7,437 nt of DNA. Source: Crocinitomicaceae bacterium (GTDB taxonomy: Bacteria > Bacteroidota > Bacteroidia > Flavobacteriales_D > Crocinitomicaceae). This document shows, in pieces, positions 5,610-7,437 of the stretch. The stretch is from contig DQTF01000088.1 in assembly GCA_015662935.1 (NCBI GenBank), positions 1 to 7,437 of the forward strand, written 5' to 3'. How positions within the stretch are numbered: position 1 is the stretch's first letter; each line of letters opens with the position of its first letter. The notes beneath the pieces were generated by a model that saw only the letters and a list, made by a program, of their open reading frames with translations, ran no database searches and was not told the DNA's origin. The position numbers were made by a program, and so were the translations under genes.

Positions 5610-6834
5610 CATTAATAATAAAAAGAAAATAGTTAACGACCCGGTTTACGGTTTTATTACAATACCGCACGAAATTATTTTCGATGTAATTCAACATCCT
5701 TACTTCCAAAGATTGCGAAGAATAAAACAGCTAGGACTAACGCATTTGGTTTATCCGGGTGCATTGCACACTCGTTTTTCTCATGTGATTGGAGCCATGC
5801 ACTTAATGACAAAAGCTGTGGCAACCATTCGCAGAAAAGGACACGAAATCACTGAAGAAGAAGAAAAAGCAGTTTTGTTTGCTATTCTTTTGCACGACAT
5901 CGGACACGGACCATTCAGCCACGCATTGGAACATGACATTGCATCCGGTGTGAGTCACGAAGAAATTTCAGGATTCTTCATCAATCAATTGAGCAAAGAA
6001 TTCAATGGAGAATTAGATCTTGCATTGAAGATTTTCGCCAACGAATACCACAAGCCATATCTACATCAACTGGTTTCTAGTCAACTAGACATGGACAGAA
6101 TGGATTATCTCAACAGAGATAGCTTTTATTCTGGTGTAAGTGAGGGGAAAATTGGTAGCGACAGAATCATCGAGATGATTGATATCAAAAATGGCAACCT
6201 CGTTTTGGAAGAGAAAGGAATCTATTCTATTGAGAAATTTATCGTTTCAAGACGTTTAATGTATTGGCAAGTTTACATGCACAAAACTGTAGTTGCTGGA
6301 GAATTCATGCTGATTCACATATTGCGTAGAGCAAAAGAACTGGTTCAACAGGGAGCTACACTTTTTGGCAGTCCTGCTCTACTCTACTTCATGGAGAATA
6401 ATGTTTCAAAAGAAGAATTTCAAAAAGAAGAAATCTTAGCGAAATTTGCTTTACTCGATGACTTTGATATTCTTGGAGCCATAAAAGTATGGCAACTCTC
6501 TGATGACAAAGTGCTTTCAGAATTGTCTCAACGATTAATTAATCGTAACCTCTTCAAGATTGAAGTTTCAAAAAGTAATTTTTCAGAAGAAAAAATAGCA
6601 AAGGTTAAAGAAGAAATTAAAATCAAGATGCAATTAACTGATAACGAAGTAGATTACTTCGTTTACTCAGAAATCCTAAGAAACAATGCTTACAATGAAG
6701 ATCGAGAAAACATTAATTTATTGATGAAGAATGGAGATGTTATTGATTTGGCTGAAGCTTCTGATAATTTAAATATTTCGGCGTTGTCTAAACCTGTAGA
6801 GAAGTACTTTTTGTGTTATCCAATTCTTAATTAA
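5587..6834 (+). CDS. HD-domain phosphohydrolase, dGTPase/SAMHD1-like
   Basis: This 415-aa protein belongs to the HD superfamily branch related to dGTP triphosphohydrolases and SAMHD1. The metal-binding set is complete: His66 (HTRFSH), His103-Asp104 (LLHDIGHGPFSH) and Asp168 (SSQLDMDRMDYLNRD). The spacing fits dGTPase-type HD proteins, with extra His107 and His112 near the active site. It probably hydrolyses phosphate from a nucleotide in the cytosol; the substrate cannot be told from sequence. The C-terminal half (about 220-415) is helical and charged, as in the family. I chose ATG 5587 because it begins just before the conserved region (IVNDPVYGFITIPHEI) and lies 18 bp after a perfect -7 box. 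The longer in-frame reading from 5473 would run 38 codons into the opposite-strand porX gene. It is divergent from porX and has no close downstream partner on the same strand. Confidence 0.9.
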   Translation: MQLDSKVNINNKKKIVNDPVYGFITIPHEIIFDVIQHPYFQRLRRIKQLGLTHLVYPGALHTRFSHVIGAMHLMTKAVATIRRKGHEITEEEEKAVLFAILLHDIGHGPFSHALEHDIASGVSHEEISGFFINQLSKEFNGELDLALKIFANEYHKPYLHQLVSSQLDMDRMDYLNRDSFYSGVSEGKIGSDRIIEMIDIKNGNLVLEEKGIYSIEKFIVSRRLMYWQVYMHKTVVAGEFMLIHILRRAKELVQQGATLFGSPALLYFMENNVSKEEFQKEEILAKFALLDDFDILGAIKVWQLSDDKVLSELSQRLINRNLFKIEVSKSNFSEEKIAKVKEEIKIKMQLTDNEVDYFVYSEILRNNAYNEDRENINLLMKNGDVIDLAEASDNLNISALSKPVEKYFLCYPILN

Positions 6835-6933
6835 AAATGAAGAATTGCTAGGGAAACAAAGCTTTTTTTTCGAAAACACTATGAAACTATTTTCTCCAAA
6901 CCAAATAATTATTAATTATCAATTCCTAATAAC
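6835..6933. other. Convergent intergenic region
   Basis: This 99-bp A/T-rich gap separates two convergent genes. CAATTCTT (6821-6828) and AAGAATTG (6840-6847) form an 8-bp inverted repeat over the HD gene stop. A run of eight T (6863-6870) comes only 15 bp later, so this is at best a weak terminator. ATAATT/AATTAT (6905-6910 and 6914-6919) is a second weak stem that could serve the minus-strand gene. No gene or RNA is seen here. Confidence 0.3.
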
Positions 6934-7437
6934 CTACTCCCTACTCAACTTCCCTTCTTTCCAGTCTTTAATCAATTTCGCCCAAGAATAAGGGTTCAAT
7001 AAATTATTAACTGGCAACTGACCATTAGTATAAAGCTTTGTGTTTGCAACATTCCGAGCATTCGTATAACTTAAACTAGCATCACCATCTAGTTTTGCAG
7101 CAATAAATGCTAAACTTTCTCCTGACAATTGGCGTTGTGCTCTTCGGATATCATCTTCGTAAGGATCCATTTCAACAAATGCTCTTGCAAAGTCTTCTCG
7201 AGAAGGCCACGGATAAACAGTTACTTCAGGAATATTAAGCGTATCCTTTTGAATCATATGAATGATAGAATAACGATTGTCTTTTAATGTATCTGGAACA
7301 ACATAAACAGATGTCTTATGTCCGTAGTAAGAAAAGTAAATCGTATCACCTGGAAAAGAAACCATGGAGAAGAATCCATAATAATCAGCAATTACTCCTC
7401 TCGCTTGTGTTTTATCAAAAATAGTCGTGTAAGGCAA
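6934..7437 (-). CDS. Carboxypeptidase-regulatory-like domain protein (5'-partial)
   Basis: The minus-strand frame is open to the right window edge. The codon at the edge is TTG and encodes an internal Leu, so the start is outside. The visible N-terminal part, PYTTIFDKTQARGVIADYYG, then FFSMVSFPGDTIYFSYYG and VYVVPDTL, is the beta-sandwich pattern of the CarboxypepD_reg-like domain (PYVTI..., G...D..G.F, GD.I.FS..GY). This domain is common in Bacteroidota envelope proteins. It is followed by a strand TLNIPEVTVYPWP and a helical, charged tail with NPYSWAKLIKDWKEGKLSRE at the end. I recall similar full-length proteins of about 200-250 aa with a signal peptide, which would be exported. There is no TonB-dependent receptor domain in the visible part and no sorting domain. 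The function is unknown. Confidence 0.75.
   Translation of the reverse strand: MPYTTIFDKTQARGVIADYYGFFSMVSFPGDTIYFSYYGHKTSVYVVPDTLKDNRYSIIHMIQKDTLNIPEVTVYPWPSREDFARAFVEMDPYEDDIRRAQRQLSGESLAFIAAKLDGDASLSYTNARNVANTKLYTNGQLPVNNLLNPYSWAKLIKDWKEGKLSRE

Overview
The window looks like a low-GC chromosomal segment from a Bacteroidota bacterium, most likely of the order Flavobacteriales. Several signs agree. It carries a PorX-type response regulator, a type IX secretion (T9SS) C-terminal sorting domain, and a carboxypeptidase-regulatory-like surface protein. It lacks Shine-Dalgarno sequences and has -7 boxes of the TAnnTTTG type. Assignment below order level is not possible from the sequence alone.

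Layout, left to right. (1) The 3' part of a plus-strand gene for an exported protein with an HExxH zinc-peptidase motif. It runs in from the left edge and ends in a short terminator-like hairpin. (2) Convergent to it is a minus-strand two-gene unit: an Ald-family alanine dehydrogenase-like protein (ald), then a stand-alone HsdR-N-type PD-(D/E)XK nuclease-fold protein whose start codon overlaps the ald stop (TAATG). (3) A minus-strand gene for a three-part membrane protein: an N-terminal Cys4 motif domain, one transmembrane segment, and a T9SS sorting domain. (4) Upstream of it is a perfect 22-bp stem, 3-nt loop palindrome. (5) A minus-strand porX-tsaE pair 6 bp apart. (6) Divergent from porX, an HD-domain phosphohydrolase gene on the plus strand, with a 41-bp divergent promoter region. 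(7) The 3' part of a minus-strand gene for a carboxypeptidase-regulatory-like domain protein, cut by the right edge.

How they fit together: PorX is the response regulator and phosphodiesterase that controls T9SS genes. TsaE is the ATPase of tRNA t6A modification, and the HD protein is a nucleotide phosphohydrolase of unknown substrate. To my recollection, HD gene / porX / tsaE / ald is a recurring order in Flavobacteriia. If so, the Cys4-TM-CTD gene with its palindrome is an insertion into a conserved neighbourhood. The best leads are this tethered CTD protein next to porX, the palindrome, and the Ald homologue in which the catalytic His is Gln and the active-site Tyr is Trp. No rRNA, tRNA, CRISPR array, IS element or complete mobile element was seen. 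All intergenic gaps are shorter than 130 bp.
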